64,000 nt of DNA from CAZGCA01 sp964524145 (GTDB lineage Bacteria; Hydrogenedentota; CAZGCA01). Numbering within the stretch: the stretch's first letter is position 1; each line of letters begins with the position of its first letter. Both the position numbers and the translations under genes were made by a program. Location: positions 1 through 64,000 of the forward strand of contig CAZGCA010000004.1 in NCBI GenBank assembly GCA_964524145.1, read 5' to 3'. The notes beneath the pieces were generated by a model that was given only the letters and a program-made list of their open reading frames with translations, had not been told where the DNA came from and ran no database searches. Positions 30,519 through 38,745 of this stretch are shown piece after piece.

Positions 30519-30651
30519 TCTCCACCTCCATGAACAGGGCCCCGGAAATCCGTGTGTGCGCGCTCAGGACCCCACACGATTGCGCATACACATTCTTCTC
30601 TTTCTTGTCACACGGAATCGCCCACGAAGACCTGCCTGGAACCACGGATGA

Positions 30652-30813
30652 TTAGTCTTGCTCTGAGAACTGGCCTTTACCGGCTCCGCAGACCGGGCAC
30701 ACCCAGTCGTCGGGAAGGTCCTCGAACGCGGTCCCGGGAGCGACGCCGTTTTCCGCGTCGCCCGCGGCGGGATCGTAGACATAGCCGCACACGTTGCACA
30801 TGTACTTTGCCAT
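30652..30813 (-). CDS. Rubredoxin
   Basis: A short gene of 53 codons plus stop. The protein begins MAKYMCNVCGYVYDPAAGD, contains the middle aromatic DDWVCPVCGAGK and ends FSEQD. The two CxxC pairs (C6/C9 and C39/C42) bind a single iron, the rubredoxin hallmark; the length is typical. Rubredoxins carry single electrons in the cytoplasm, in anaerobes often to oxygen- or superoxide-detoxifying proteins. AAGGAG lies ten bases before the ATG. It sits between the outer-membrane barrel gene and the DUF362 gene on the same strand; the 27-base gap to the barrel gene suggests co-transcription. Confidence 0.95.
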   Translation of the reverse strand: MAKYMCNVCGYVYDPAAGDAENGVAPGTAFEDLPDDWVCPVCGAGKGQFSEQD

Positions 30814-30840
30814 GAACCTGCCTCTCCTTTCTCATTCGTC

Positions 30841-32289
30841 TCAGAAACTGTATCGCGCGCCGACATACACGTTGGTGTTGCCCTCAAACTGTCCGAAGAA
30901 CGTGTGGTCGCGCGCCCCAACGAAGACGTTGCCGCCGATTTCTGCCGACCAATGGTCGTCAACTTTATAGTGTACTCTCGGTCGCAGGTACGCGTCCCTA
31001 TCCGACGGAGAATAGTAGGTGAAGAGCGACAGATCGAGGTTCTGGCTCATCAGCAACTGGGTCAACCGCAGCGTCAATACGTGCCGGTCCTCGTCGGACG
31101 GCCTGCTGCCGGGCATCAGATTGCGCCGGTAATCACCGTACTCCATCATCAGTTCGAGGTAGTACTGGAGCCCGACAGTGAAGTCTCTTGCCACCTCCTG
31201 CTCGTACCCCGCAAGAAACCGGAGCTCGCTGTTCCGTACGAACGGGTCATCCCCACGGCGGTCATCGTCGGAATCGTAGTACCCCACCTCGATGTTGCCT
31301 ATCCCCTTTGCCACGGCTCCCCGGATGCTGGCACCGTATACCGAAAGGTCGGGAAACGTCGCCCGTTGCGACAGGAAATCCGTGCCGCCGGGACTTTTCC
31401 AGAACCCCCGGTACCCGTAGACCGCCAATTCATACCCGCCGACGTTGTTGTAGACGCGGAAGGCGATCTCGTCGTCCTCAAACCAGTCGTCGGGCTTGTC
31501 CACCTGCACGATGGCGTCTCGTCCCGAGATGTCCCCCGCCATCTGGTTCCAGTAGGAAATGCGACTGCCGTCTATGAACCGGTCGGCATCAAACCGAGGC
31601 GTATACACAACGTTGAGGTTGGCAATATCGCTGAACAGAGACACTTTCAGCGCATCGGACGGAGCTTTAAGATATTCAGGGTCCCGCCCGATAAAGAACG
31701 AGTTCCAGTCCTTGGGAAACAGATCGTTGATGAACAGCATATCGCCTGTTCCCCAGGTCAGTATCTGGCGGCCGGCCTTCACGTCCATAAAACCGGTTGG
31801 CGTCAGCGATAGGTTTGCCTCCCGGAGGTCGAGCCATCCTCGTCCTTCCTCCAACCAGATCTCGTGATGGTCGAAGACGGGATCGTACAGGAAATCTGCT
31901 GTCAGATCGAAACCGACGGCTGTCCAGTGCTTCTCGAATTCAAGCTGGAGGCGTGTCTCGCCTATCGACATATCGCGCTCTCTGCGGTCATGCTGCGTCC
32001 GTGCGCCGACACGCGCTTCCCAGAAGCCGGCCAGATCAAATGGGAACTCCGGCAGACCGGTAGCGGTTCGCTCTTCCGCCGCCTCCCCAACAGGCGCCTC
32101 TTGTTCCGTCAACCCTTCAGGCAGCGCAGGTTCCTGCTGCTCGCCAAGGCCAGCCGGCAACGCCGGCTCGTCTTCGCCAAGACCGGCGGGCAGCGGTGGC
32201 TCATCCTGAGCCGACGCGGGATACAGACACAATGATACTCCCCACAGTAGAACAATCGTGCCGTGAATGAACCTCGCGCCCATGGACAC
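30841..32289 (-). CDS. Outer-membrane beta-barrel protein (DUF1302/porin-like)
   Basis: 482 residues: signal peptide (to about residue 27, core TIVLLWGVSLCLYPASA), a proline-rich repeat region (residues 29-62), then a barrel made of alternating amphipathic strands and ending in an aromatic residue (VYVGARYSF), as outer-membrane barrels do. DLREANLSLTPTGFMDVKAG and RQILTWGTGDMLFIND resemble DUF1302-type proteins. These commonly occur beside RND/MMPL exporters and lipoprotein-sorting-type proteins, as here. Start is GTG at 32289 (GAGG eight bases upstream) or ATG at 32283. The gene follows the LolA-like gene by five bases. It probably provides the outer-membrane part of an export or lipid-traffic system; that is inference from context. 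Confidence 0.75.
   Translation of the reverse strand: MSMGARFIHGTIVLLWGVSLCLYPASAQDEPPLPAGLGEDEPALPAGLGEQQEPALPEGLTEQEAPVGEAAEERTATGLPEFPFDLAGFWEARVGARTQHDRRERDMSIGETRLQLEFEKHWTAVGFDLTADFLYDPVFDHHEIWLEEGRGWLDLREANLSLTPTGFMDVKAGRQILTWGTGDMLFINDLFPKDWNSFFIGRDPEYLKAPSDALKVSLFSDIANLNVVYTPRFDADRFIDGSRISYWNQMAGDISGRDAIVQVDKPDDWFEDDEIAFRVYNNVGGYELAVYGYRGFWKSPGGTDFLSQRATFPDLSVYGASIRGAVAKGIGNIEVGYYDSDDDRRGDDPFVRNSELRFLAGYEQEVARDFTVGLQYYLELMMEYGDYRRNLMPGSRPSDEDRHVLTLRLTQLLMSQNLDLSLFTYYSPSDRDAYLRPRVHYKVDDHWSAEIGGNVFVGARDHTFFGQFEGNTNVYVGARYSF
32104..32205 (-). repeat. Threefold proline/glycine repeat in the barrel protein
   Basis: Three successive copies of an 11-12 residue unit, DEPPLPAGLGE, DEPALPAGLGE and QQEPALPEGLTE, encoded by imperfect direct DNA repeats just after the signal peptide. 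Probably a flexible periplasmic linker. Confidence 0.8.
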
Positions 32290-32294
32290 TTTGG

Positions 32295-33149
32295 CTACCT
32301 CAAGTATTCCCTCGGCGCCCGCCTGAGGTACCGCTCCTCGAATACGTCCTCAGGCACGCCAACGTTGTATTGCACATCTGCGTACTCGAGCACTGTTTCG
32401 CTCTTTGTACGAAGGTCCTTCATCCGGGCCTTGGTCACGGTCGGATACTCCTGGACGGTATCAACCGTCAGCGCCTCGTACATGCGATACTTCTCATTGT
32501 TCTTGTCGTAGTACTCGGTCTTCACGGGAATGAACGTCTTGCGGTGTATCCACATCTTGAAGTGCGAGAACTCGACCGACTTGGGGTCCTTCGGCGTGTT
32601 TTTCAACACGTAGTAGTTGTCGGTTGTCTCGACAAGCTCGTGCGTATCGTCGTCGATACGCCGCCCCGAGACGTCTTCGTAAAAGAAGTCCGACCCGACG
32701 AAACTCGTCCGCTTATCCGTCGCAGCTATGCGCTTTACGAGATCCATCTCCGGCAAATACAACCACCGGTCGTCGTCCTTGTCCACATGCTTCCACACCA
32801 TGAAGGCCATCTTCCTCACGTCCGCAGGCCTCTCGAAGTACACGTACATCTTCTGGTCGCCGCAATACCGGTCATCCGCCTCGTCGCCTTCGCCGGGCGG
32901 GGGGGCGTCCCAACGCAGAATGGTGAACTTCCTCTCGCGAGTCCGTCCCTGGCTGTCGGTGATAGTCATCGACACGTTGGCGCGACCGTCTTTGCCCTGG
33001 TAGTAGGCGACCCGATTGGTGTTGTCAACAATGGTTTCGAGTGAGGGTTCTTCGGCGGCTTCGGCGCGCACGGGAAGGATACCGACACTCGATAGCAAGA
33101 ACGCAGCAAGAAGCGTCCCCAGGCCTATACAACGTCGCGGTCTCGTCAT
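32295..33149 (-). CDS. Outer-membrane lipoprotein-sorting-type protein (LolA/LolB-like fold)
   Basis: 284 residues from the ATG at 33149, with a signal peptide (LGTLLAAFLLSSVGILPVRA). The mature protein has the pattern of the 'outer membrane lipoprotein-sorting protein' group that accompanies RND exporters: MTITDSQGRTRERKFTILRW, DQKMYVYFERPADVRKMAFM, RWLYLPEMDLVKRI, GSDFFYEDVSGR and the terminal YADVQYNVGVPEDVFEERYL. It likely carries a lipid-like molecule across the periplasm. Its ATG overlaps the stop of the RND gene (ATGA), so translation is coupled. A longer in-frame extension upstream lies wholly inside the RND gene and is not real. Confidence 0.85.
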   Translation of the reverse strand: MTRPRRCIGLGTLLAAFLLSSVGILPVRAEAAEEPSLETIVDNTNRVAYYQGKDGRANVSMTITDSQGRTRERKFTILRWDAPPPGEGDEADDRYCGDQKMYVYFERPADVRKMAFMVWKHVDKDDDRWLYLPEMDLVKRIAATDKRTSFVGSDFFYEDVSGRRIDDDTHELVETTDNYYVLKNTPKDPKSVEFSHFKMWIHRKTFIPVKTEYYDKNNEKYRMYEALTVDTVQEYPTVTKARMKDLRTKSETVLEYADVQYNVGVPEDVFEERYLRRAPREYLR

Positions 33150-36031
33150 GGTTTTTCTCCTTTTTCCTCGGCAGCTTCGAGCTCGGCTTTTCTGCGCCGC
33201 GAAGCAAGTACGCACGTCACTCCAATTACGGGAAGTATCAGCACGCTGAACCATGTCAGCGATGTCCATCCATATACTCTCGAGAGATATACGCTGACCG
33301 CGACGAGTGCGACACCGGTAGCGGCAGAGATGATGCACGTTCCTATGTTGCACATCCGGCACGCAAGGTCAGTCTGCGGGAACAGAACACGATGCATCAC
33401 TCTGACCAGCGACGGCAGAATCAGCAACGTGGCAATGCCTGCAAAGAACAAGATGGCGGCGATGAATACGCCGACGGTTTTGTACGGTACGAGCGGCGCC
33501 GCCAGCAGCGGCAGAAACCCGACACCCACGACAATCACGTTGCGCGAGATGGCTCGTGCCGGTTCGCCGAACACTGCAGGCGCGGCAGACTCCCACGACC
33601 CGAGCTCATCGTGGAGCTGACGGCTCCGGGCAAGGAAGTGGATAGCGTAGTCGACCGCCAACCCGAGCGTGAGCGACGAGAGCACCGCGACGGGCATATC
33701 ATAGTCCTTCCCGATGAAACCGATCGAACCGTAGATCACTCCGATGGTGACCGTAAGCGGGATCATCGAGAGAAGTCCCCAGGAGGCCGAGCGGAACAGG
33801 ATCGTCATCATCAGGAACACCACGATAAAGCTTCCCATGAACGCTTCGAGCATTCCGGTAACCATCTTGTCCTGCCAGATAACGTTGATGTAGGTGAGCC
33901 CGAACCACTTGTGTTCGAGGCCAAAAGGCGGGGGATGTGCGGCAACATACTCGTCGACGGCCTCGACGACCTCGACCATATCCTTGTTGTCGCCGCTCTT
34001 GAGCTGCACCCAAATGCTGGTCTTTCGGTAATCAGGGGTCACGAAATGCCAAAGGTCCTGCGGCCGGTGGCTGTTCTGATACGTGATAAGGCATTGTGCG
34101 ACAGCCTTCGGCGAGCCGGGAATCCTGAACTCCTCCTCTTTGCCCAACAGAAGTTCGCGGTGAACCGTCTTCACGATGTCTGTCAGAGAGTTGGATTTGC
34201 CGACGGTGCCCGTCGAAAGCAGGTGCTCCTGGAGATCTGCAGCGTACGCCAACGCTTCCGGCTGCTTGAAAACCTGATCGCGCAACCGTTCCTCGTCGGC
34301 AAACGAAACAGCCTCATCCCATGCTTCCCATTCCGCATCGTCAGCAGCGTCCGCTTTGTCGCCGGCAAACTCATCCAGCGCGTCCAGCAGTTCCTCTTTT
34401 GACTTGACCGTGTTGCTGAGTCGCACAGCTTCCTCTCTGATCGTGGCGAACACGGCTGTCGCGGCGGAGATGCTGTCTTCGAGCGACTTGGCGCGGTCGG
34501 TGGCTCTCGTTGACAGCCCGTCAACGTAGTGGCCGACATTGAACTCGACCGTTGCGGGTTCGAGAGAAAGGTAGGCCATGTAGGTTCCGCCAAAATGCTC
34601 GTTGAGCACTCGGTCGGCGACTCGAATGGGGTGGGACGTAGTAAACCATTTCGTTGGGTTGTCGTTTATCTCTATTCTCTTGATACCAACAATGGCAACG
34701 ACGACCGCGACCGCAACGAGCAGCAGTATGACCTTTGCTTGCCTGTACGTGAACCCGCCGACGAACGAGAGGAACCGGGAAAGCGGCGTTTCGTGAGGCG
34801 TCTTTTTATCACCGCGATGACGTATCCCGAAGTTTTCGAGCGATTTCTGCCGGATGAACATCACGTACGCGGGAATAAACGTGACCGTAAACACCCACGC
34901 CACCAGGACTCCGAACGCGATGAAGAGACCAAATACCTGCACCGGCGGAATCGCGACCAGCATCAGAGAGGCAAATCCCGCCGCCGTTGTCAGCGACGTG
35001 TAAAGCATCGGCACGAACAGCGTCTTCATCACATTGAGCATCGTGGTGCGGCGGTCCCTCGTCTCCTGGTAACGGTCGAAGAACTCGGAGAGTATGTGGA
35101 TAGCGTCCAGCACGGCGATCGGCATAATGAATATCGGTATCATCGAGCTCATGATATGGACGGTGTTGCCGGTGGCGATCAGCAGCCCCATCGTGCAGAT
35201 CACCGATACCATGGCGACTATCATCGGGGATATGACCAGCACGAGCTTGCGGAAGAAGAAGAAAAGGAATATGAAGACGACCACCATGGCGATCGGCGCC
35301 GAAATCGCCATTTGCTTGAACATCTCGACACCAAACGTGTCTTCGGCAACCGGCAGCCCAGCTATGTGATACTCTTCGTCACCCGCGAACGTGTCGATCT
35401 TGTCCCTCAGCGCCGTGTACACCCTGTAACTGACATCTTTCGAGGTGAGCGGCAGGTAGATGCACAACGCTTTCCCGTCTTCTGAAACCACTGTGCCGTT
35501 CAAGAACGGGATGCGCAAAGCTTTGTCGCGTATCGCTTGCGCGTCCTCGCGGGTAGCAGGCGGTTCGGGCATCAACCACTCGAACTTCACCGTCCCGAGA
35601 CCGCCCTGCTCGATGTTGTCCACAAGCGACGGGGCGATCACGTCCACTTCTATCACGCCAACGTGCTCATCCGGATTGTCCTTACTGGGCCAACGCAGAC
35701 TCTTGGCGTATTCGGTAAGCTCGTAAACACGTTTCAGCGAATCCGGATTGAAGACGCCGTCCGGGTCTTGTTCATTCACCACCCCCATGACCACCATATC
35801 GTGCAGATTCAGGGTTTTCTTCATCTCGTCGTGAAACACGCGGACCGGTTCGTCTTCGGGCAACATGTTTTCCGGGTCGGTGTCCACTTTGAGAGGGTTG
35901 AGCATGCCGAATGTCTTCGGCCAGACAGTCGGAAGGCCCGCTAAGACTATGGAACAGACGGCAAGCAGCGCCATCACACCCGTGATAAGCTTCGGCCGAT
36001 CGACCGAGAACCGAACGATGCGTGAGCCCAT
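33146..36031 (-). CDS. RND/MMPL-family exporter
   Basis: About 961 residues, with twelve transmembrane helices in two halves. Each half has one helix, a large periplasmic loop, then a sterol-sensing-like block of five helices. Signatures are MAISAPIAMVVVFIFLFFFF, PIAVLDAIHILSEFF and, in the second half, LTLGLAVDYAIHFLARSR, typical of MMPL/HpnN-type RND proteins that move lipids or hydrophobic compounds. The ATG at 36031 is preceded by GAGG and starts MGSRIVRFSVDRPKLI; an earlier in-frame ATG at 36058 is less likely. It is followed by the LolA-like and barrel genes, together an inner membrane-periplasm-outer membrane set. The cargo is unknown. Confidence 0.88.
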   Translation of the reverse strand: MGSRIVRFSVDRPKLITGVMALLAVCSIVLAGLPTVWPKTFGMLNPLKVDTDPENMLPEDEPVRVFHDEMKKTLNLHDMVVMGVVNEQDPDGVFNPDSLKRVYELTEYAKSLRWPSKDNPDEHVGVIEVDVIAPSLVDNIEQGGLGTVKFEWLMPEPPATREDAQAIRDKALRIPFLNGTVVSEDGKALCIYLPLTSKDVSYRVYTALRDKIDTFAGDEEYHIAGLPVAEDTFGVEMFKQMAISAPIAMVVVFIFLFFFFRKLVLVISPMIVAMVSVICTMGLLIATGNTVHIMSSMIPIFIMPIAVLDAIHILSEFFDRYQETRDRRTTMLNVMKTLFVPMLYTSLTTAAGFASLMLVAIPPVQVFGLFIAFGVLVAWVFTVTFIPAYVMFIRQKSLENFGIRHRGDKKTPHETPLSRFLSFVGGFTYRQAKVILLLVAVAVVVAIVGIKRIEINDNPTKWFTTSHPIRVADRVLNEHFGGTYMAYLSLEPATVEFNVGHYVDGLSTRATDRAKSLEDSISAATAVFATIREEAVRLSNTVKSKEELLDALDEFAGDKADAADDAEWEAWDEAVSFADEERLRDQVFKQPEALAYAADLQEHLLSTGTVGKSNSLTDIVKTVHRELLLGKEEEFRIPGSPKAVAQCLITYQNSHRPQDLWHFVTPDYRKTSIWVQLKSGDNKDMVEVVEAVDEYVAAHPPPFGLEHKWFGLTYINVIWQDKMVTGMLEAFMGSFIVVFLMMTILFRSASWGLLSMIPLTVTIGVIYGSIGFIGKDYDMPVAVLSSLTLGLAVDYAIHFLARSRQLHDELGSWESAAPAVFGEPARAISRNVIVVGVGFLPLLAAPLVPYKTVGVFIAAILFFAGIATLLILPSLVRVMHRVLFPQTDLACRMCNIGTCIISAATGVALVAVSVYLSRVYGWTSLTWFSVLILPVIGVTCVLASRRRKAELEAAEEKGEKP

Positions 36032-36106
36032 GTTCACCTCATTGTCTCCTTGTGGCACCTGCGAGCATTATCGAGCGAGATCTCGTTTGGGTCGCTTCGA
36101 GAGCTA

Positions 36107-36136
36107 ATTGTAGCAACTTACTTTGAGAGCTCGCAA
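36107..36136 (-). promoter_or_regulatory. Probable promoter for the RND operon
   Basis: Reverse strand TTGCGA (36131-36136) and TACAAT (36107-36112), 18-base spacer, overlapping the end of the DUF2892 gene. Transcription would start near 36100 with a 70-base leader before the RND gene. Confidence 0.5.
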
Positions 36137-36330
36137 CCACTCCGACGCAACCCGAACCTCTGAAGTATCGAGATCATAGGGCACCAGTCTGTGAACCCTG
36201 ACTGGAACAGGTTCAATCCGACAAACGCCGTGAAGATCAGCCAGTATCGGCTGTGGAAGACTGCCAGCGCAACGCTCGCCAGCACGAAGAAACCCGCGAT
36301 CAACCGAAGAGCACGTTCAACAGTCATCAA
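36118..36330 (-). CDS. DUF2892 small inner-membrane protein
   Basis: 70 residues: two hydrophobic helices (LIAGFFVLASVALAVF and WLIFTAFVGLNLFQSGFTDW) followed by CPMISILQRFGLRR. This matches DUF2892, whose members are short membrane proteins, sometimes fused to or next to rhodanese domains (as in YgaP). The conserved C in DWCP is present. The start is ATG at 36330 or the next codon. A candidate promoter with TTGCAG (36422-36427) and TAGGAT (36398-36403) lies upstream. The role is unknown; it may be co-transcribed with the RND operon. Confidence 0.8.
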   Translation of the reverse strand: MMTVERALRLIAGFFVLASVALAVFHSRYWLIFTAFVGLNLFQSGFTDWCPMISILQRFGLRRSGCELSK

Positions 36331-36397
36331 GACTCACCTCCTGACGTTTCGCCCTCTTGCCCGCTGCTCCCTCGCTACCCTGGAGCTTCTCGTGTCG

Positions 36398-36427
36398 ATC
36401 CTACTACTTGTGCGTTCCGACCTGCAA
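36398..36427 (-). promoter_or_regulatory. Possible promoter for the DUF2892 gene
   Basis: TTGCAG and TAGGAT on the reverse strand with an 18-base spacer, about 65 bases upstream of the ATG. Boxes are only moderate matches. Confidence 0.35.
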
Positions 36428-36477
36428 GTCTTTTTCGACAGAATCTTCCCGGTCCCGATCCTTACATTGGGATGCGG

Positions 36478-36506
36478 TTGACACCTGCGAACACAGTCTG
36501 TATCGT
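36478..36506 (+). promoter_or_regulatory. Promoter for the UroD-family gene
   Basis: TTGACA (36478-36483) and TATCGT (36501-36506) with a 17-base spacer. Start of transcription near 36513, about 80 bases before the ATG at 36595. Confidence 0.6.
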
Positions 36507-36594
36507 GAACGCAGAGCCTGAACCGGGGTTCGGGAAGCTTGTGGCGAAATGCGGGTCCTGTGATGGAAGTCACCACCTGAGAAGGGAAGGTCAT

Positions 36595-37653
36595 ATGCCT
36601 AAAGAGACGATGACACCGCGCGAACGGTGGTTGGCTGTAATGAACCGCGAGAAGCCGGACCGCGTGCCGATGGATTACTGGGCAACCCCCGAGGCCACCG
36701 AGAAGCTCAAGCGTCACCTCGGCTGCGGAGACGAGCAGGCGGTGTTCGAACGGTTGCATATCGATCGCATGGTGGGTGTGGGACCCGAGTACGTAGGACC
36801 TCCCATACCGGACGGCGCGGATATGTGGGGTTGTCGGTTCAAGGAGGTGAACTACGGCACGGGCACGTACAACGAATGCGTCTATAACCCGTTGGCGGAG
36901 TATGAGACCGTCGAGGAAATAGAACGCAGCTACACGTGGCCGAGTCCCGATTGGTTCGACTTCTCCGTTATCCCCGATATGGTGGCAGAGAACGAGGACC
37001 GCCCTTTGCAGGGCGGAGGTTCCGAACCGTTCCTGACATACAAAGACCTGCGTGGTCAGGAGCAGGGGTGTATGGACCTGATCCTAAACCCGGAAATGGT
37101 TCGCTACTGTCTCGGCATACTCTACCAGTTCTGCTATGACCTTACGCTGCGCATCTACGAGCAGGCCGGCGGCAACATCATGTTCAGCTACGTCGCGGAG
37201 GATCTCGGCAGCCAGGAAGACCTGCTCTATTCGCCGGAACAGATACGCGAGTTTTTCATCCCGCACATGAAACGCATGATCGACCTCGCACACGGCGCCG
37301 GCGTGTTCGCCTTCCACCACACGGACGGCGCTGCCCGAAAGATCATTCCCGATCTGATCGAAGTCGGCATGGATGTTCTCAACCCCATCCAATGGCGGTG
37401 CAAAGGCATGGAACGGGAGGGCCTCAAACGCGATTTCGGCGACAAGCTCATATTCCACGGCGCGGTCGACAACCAGTACACGCTGGCGTTCGGCACCGTT
37501 GAAGAGGTGCGCCGGGAGGTCATCGACAATCTGCGCATCCTGGGCGAAGGCGGCGGCTATATCATCGCTCCGTGCCACAACATCCAGGCTGTGAGCCCGC
37601 CGGAGAACATCGTCGCAATGTACGAAACGGGCTTCGAGTTCGGATGGACCTAG
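36595..37653 (+). CDS. Uroporphyrinogen decarboxylase-family protein (methyltransferase-like)
   Basis: 352 residues from ATG at 36595 (GGGAAGG upstream). The start TPRERWLAVMNREKPDRVPM is the hallmark of the UroD/MtaA/CmuA superfamily. FSYVAEDLGSQEDLLYSPEQ is a family signature; FHHTDGAARKIIPDLIEVG and APCHNIQAVSPPEN are the usual ligand-binding positions. Corrinoid methyltransferases of this family bind zinc through HxC plus a later cysteine; here the first is HHT, so the HxC is not conserved and the later cysteine is (PCHN). It is thus not a heme-pathway enzyme and may or may not be a methyltransferase. Neighbours on both sides are on the opposite strand, and a good promoter precedes it. 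Confidence 0.82.
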   Translation: MPKETMTPRERWLAVMNREKPDRVPMDYWATPEATEKLKRHLGCGDEQAVFERLHIDRMVGVGPEYVGPPIPDGADMWGCRFKEVNYGTGTYNECVYNPLAEYETVEEIERSYTWPSPDWFDFSVIPDMVAENEDRPLQGGGSEPFLTYKDLRGQEQGCMDLILNPEMVRYCLGILYQFCYDLTLRIYEQAGGNIMFSYVAEDLGSQEDLLYSPEQIREFFIPHMKRMIDLAHGAGVFAFHHTDGAARKIIPDLIEVGMDVLNPIQWRCKGMEREGLKRDFGDKLIFHGAVDNQYTLAFGTVEEVRREVIDNLRILGEGGGYIIAPCHNIQAVSPPENIVAMYETGFEFGWT

Positions 37654-37683
37654 CCACCAACTCGTCGATTTGCCCTATGTGGT

Positions 37684-38415
37684 TTACTCCTTCTCGCGCG
37701 CCTTGCGCACCCGGTTCCAGAACGATTTGTTGAGAAAGTTGTTATCGTCCATGGTGATGATCTGTTCAAACATCGGGATGTTGACCGTGAACGCGATCAG
37801 ATCGGTCGGCACGTAGGGACGCATCGCCATGTCCATTGCGCCTATGGTTGCGAGCGGTTTCTTCTCGTCGCCGAACGGGGCCAGCAGGCAACAGCCGGAA
37901 CACATGATCGTTCTGATAGTGTTCGGCGCAAACTCCGCGGTGTGGTAGAGCGCAGCGGTAACGAGTGCCGACAGCTGGTCGGGGTTGACCAGGAAGCTGA
38001 CGGTGTCCGCCATCTCGATTAGTTCCGGTCGCAACGGTCCGACGAGCACGTACTTGTGAGTGGGCTTGTACCGGACCTGGTTATCGAGAAACTGTTCCAC
38101 GAGCTCCCGGCTGGCCTTCAGACCTTCGACGTCGTAGAGCATCTTGACTATGTCGAACCCTTCCGGCGCGGGCAGGTTGAGCAGGGAACGTCCGGCGCCA
38201 CTGCAACCGTGTTTTCCCGCGCTCAAGGCAAGCGTTTTGCCCGCTTTCCAGTCGTTATACGCAGCCCAGACACACTGATGCCCCTTGCCGGCGAACTCTA
38301 TGACGGGCTCGAACGGTGAGTAATCGTCCGCCTGCGAAAGCGCAATGACCGGGTCCGTTAGTCCCAACTGCTCCGAGATTTTGTCCAGTGCGGTGCGAAT
38401 GTCGTCTGCGTCCAT
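37684..38415 (-). CDS. DUF169-family protein
   Basis: 243 residues from ATG 38415 with AAGGAG seven bases upstream. Family features are the region KHGCSGAGRSLLN, KYVLVGPLRPEL and TIMCSGCCLLAPFGDEKKP, and MAMRPYVPTDLIAFTVNIP near the C-terminus. DUF169 proteins are common in anaerobes; their biochemical role is unknown to me. The cysteines (C in HGCSGAG and CSGCC) could bind metal or a cluster, which is inference. It is convergent with the UroD-family gene and 330 bases from the divergent sugar-isomerase operon. Confidence 0.8.
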   Translation of the reverse strand: MDADDIRTALDKISEQLGLTDPVIALSQADDYSPFEPVIEFAGKGHQCVWAAYNDWKAGKTLALSAGKHGCSGAGRSLLNLPAPEGFDIVKMLYDVEGLKASRELVEQFLDNQVRYKPTHKYVLVGPLRPELIEMADTVSFLVNPDQLSALVTAALYHTAEFAPNTIRTIMCSGCCLLAPFGDEKKPLATIGAMDMAMRPYVPTDLIAFTVNIPMFEQIITMDDNNFLNKSFWNRVRKAREKE

Positions 38416-38745
38416 GAAGTCGCTCCTTCTGCTGTTTCGAACTCTGTGTGTTGCTTGCCCGACAAGGAATCGTATCCTACAGTGTACCACAGGCTTGACG
38501 CTTGTCTGTAGAACCTCTATACTAGGTCTGCAATAGGTAGTTCCAGAGATGTCTAACCATTTGCATTGGGTCGTTGTGTCGGCACATCAGACCGTGGTCA
38601 CTTACTGCCCTCTTACCCCCGTATTTCACGCGAGGGCGGGAATCCAGGGTGCAATCAGGGTGTGTTCCCCATTGTCTGTGTCCCGTCCTTCGCGGAGAAA
38701 AGAGAACGGCAAGGATAGAAATGGAAAGGGAGTACGAAGCTCGGA
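38416..38745. other. 330-base intergenic region containing a long leader
   Basis: Contains the promoter at 38495-38523 and a leader of about 215 bases before the ATG at 38746. The leader holds a G/C-rich stretch with CGCGAGGGCGGGAATCC near 38629 and a short coding-like piece, MSNHLHWVVV, at 38549. The latter recalls the HxH motif of REP-associated transposases but is too short to call. No riboswitch was recognised. Confidence 0.45.
38495..38523 (+). promoter_or_regulatory. Promoter for the isomerase/dehydrogenase operon
   Basis: TTGACG (38495-38500) and TATACT (38518-38523), spacer exactly 17. Transcription would start near 38530, leaving a leader of about 215 bases before the ATG at 38746. 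Confidence 0.75.
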
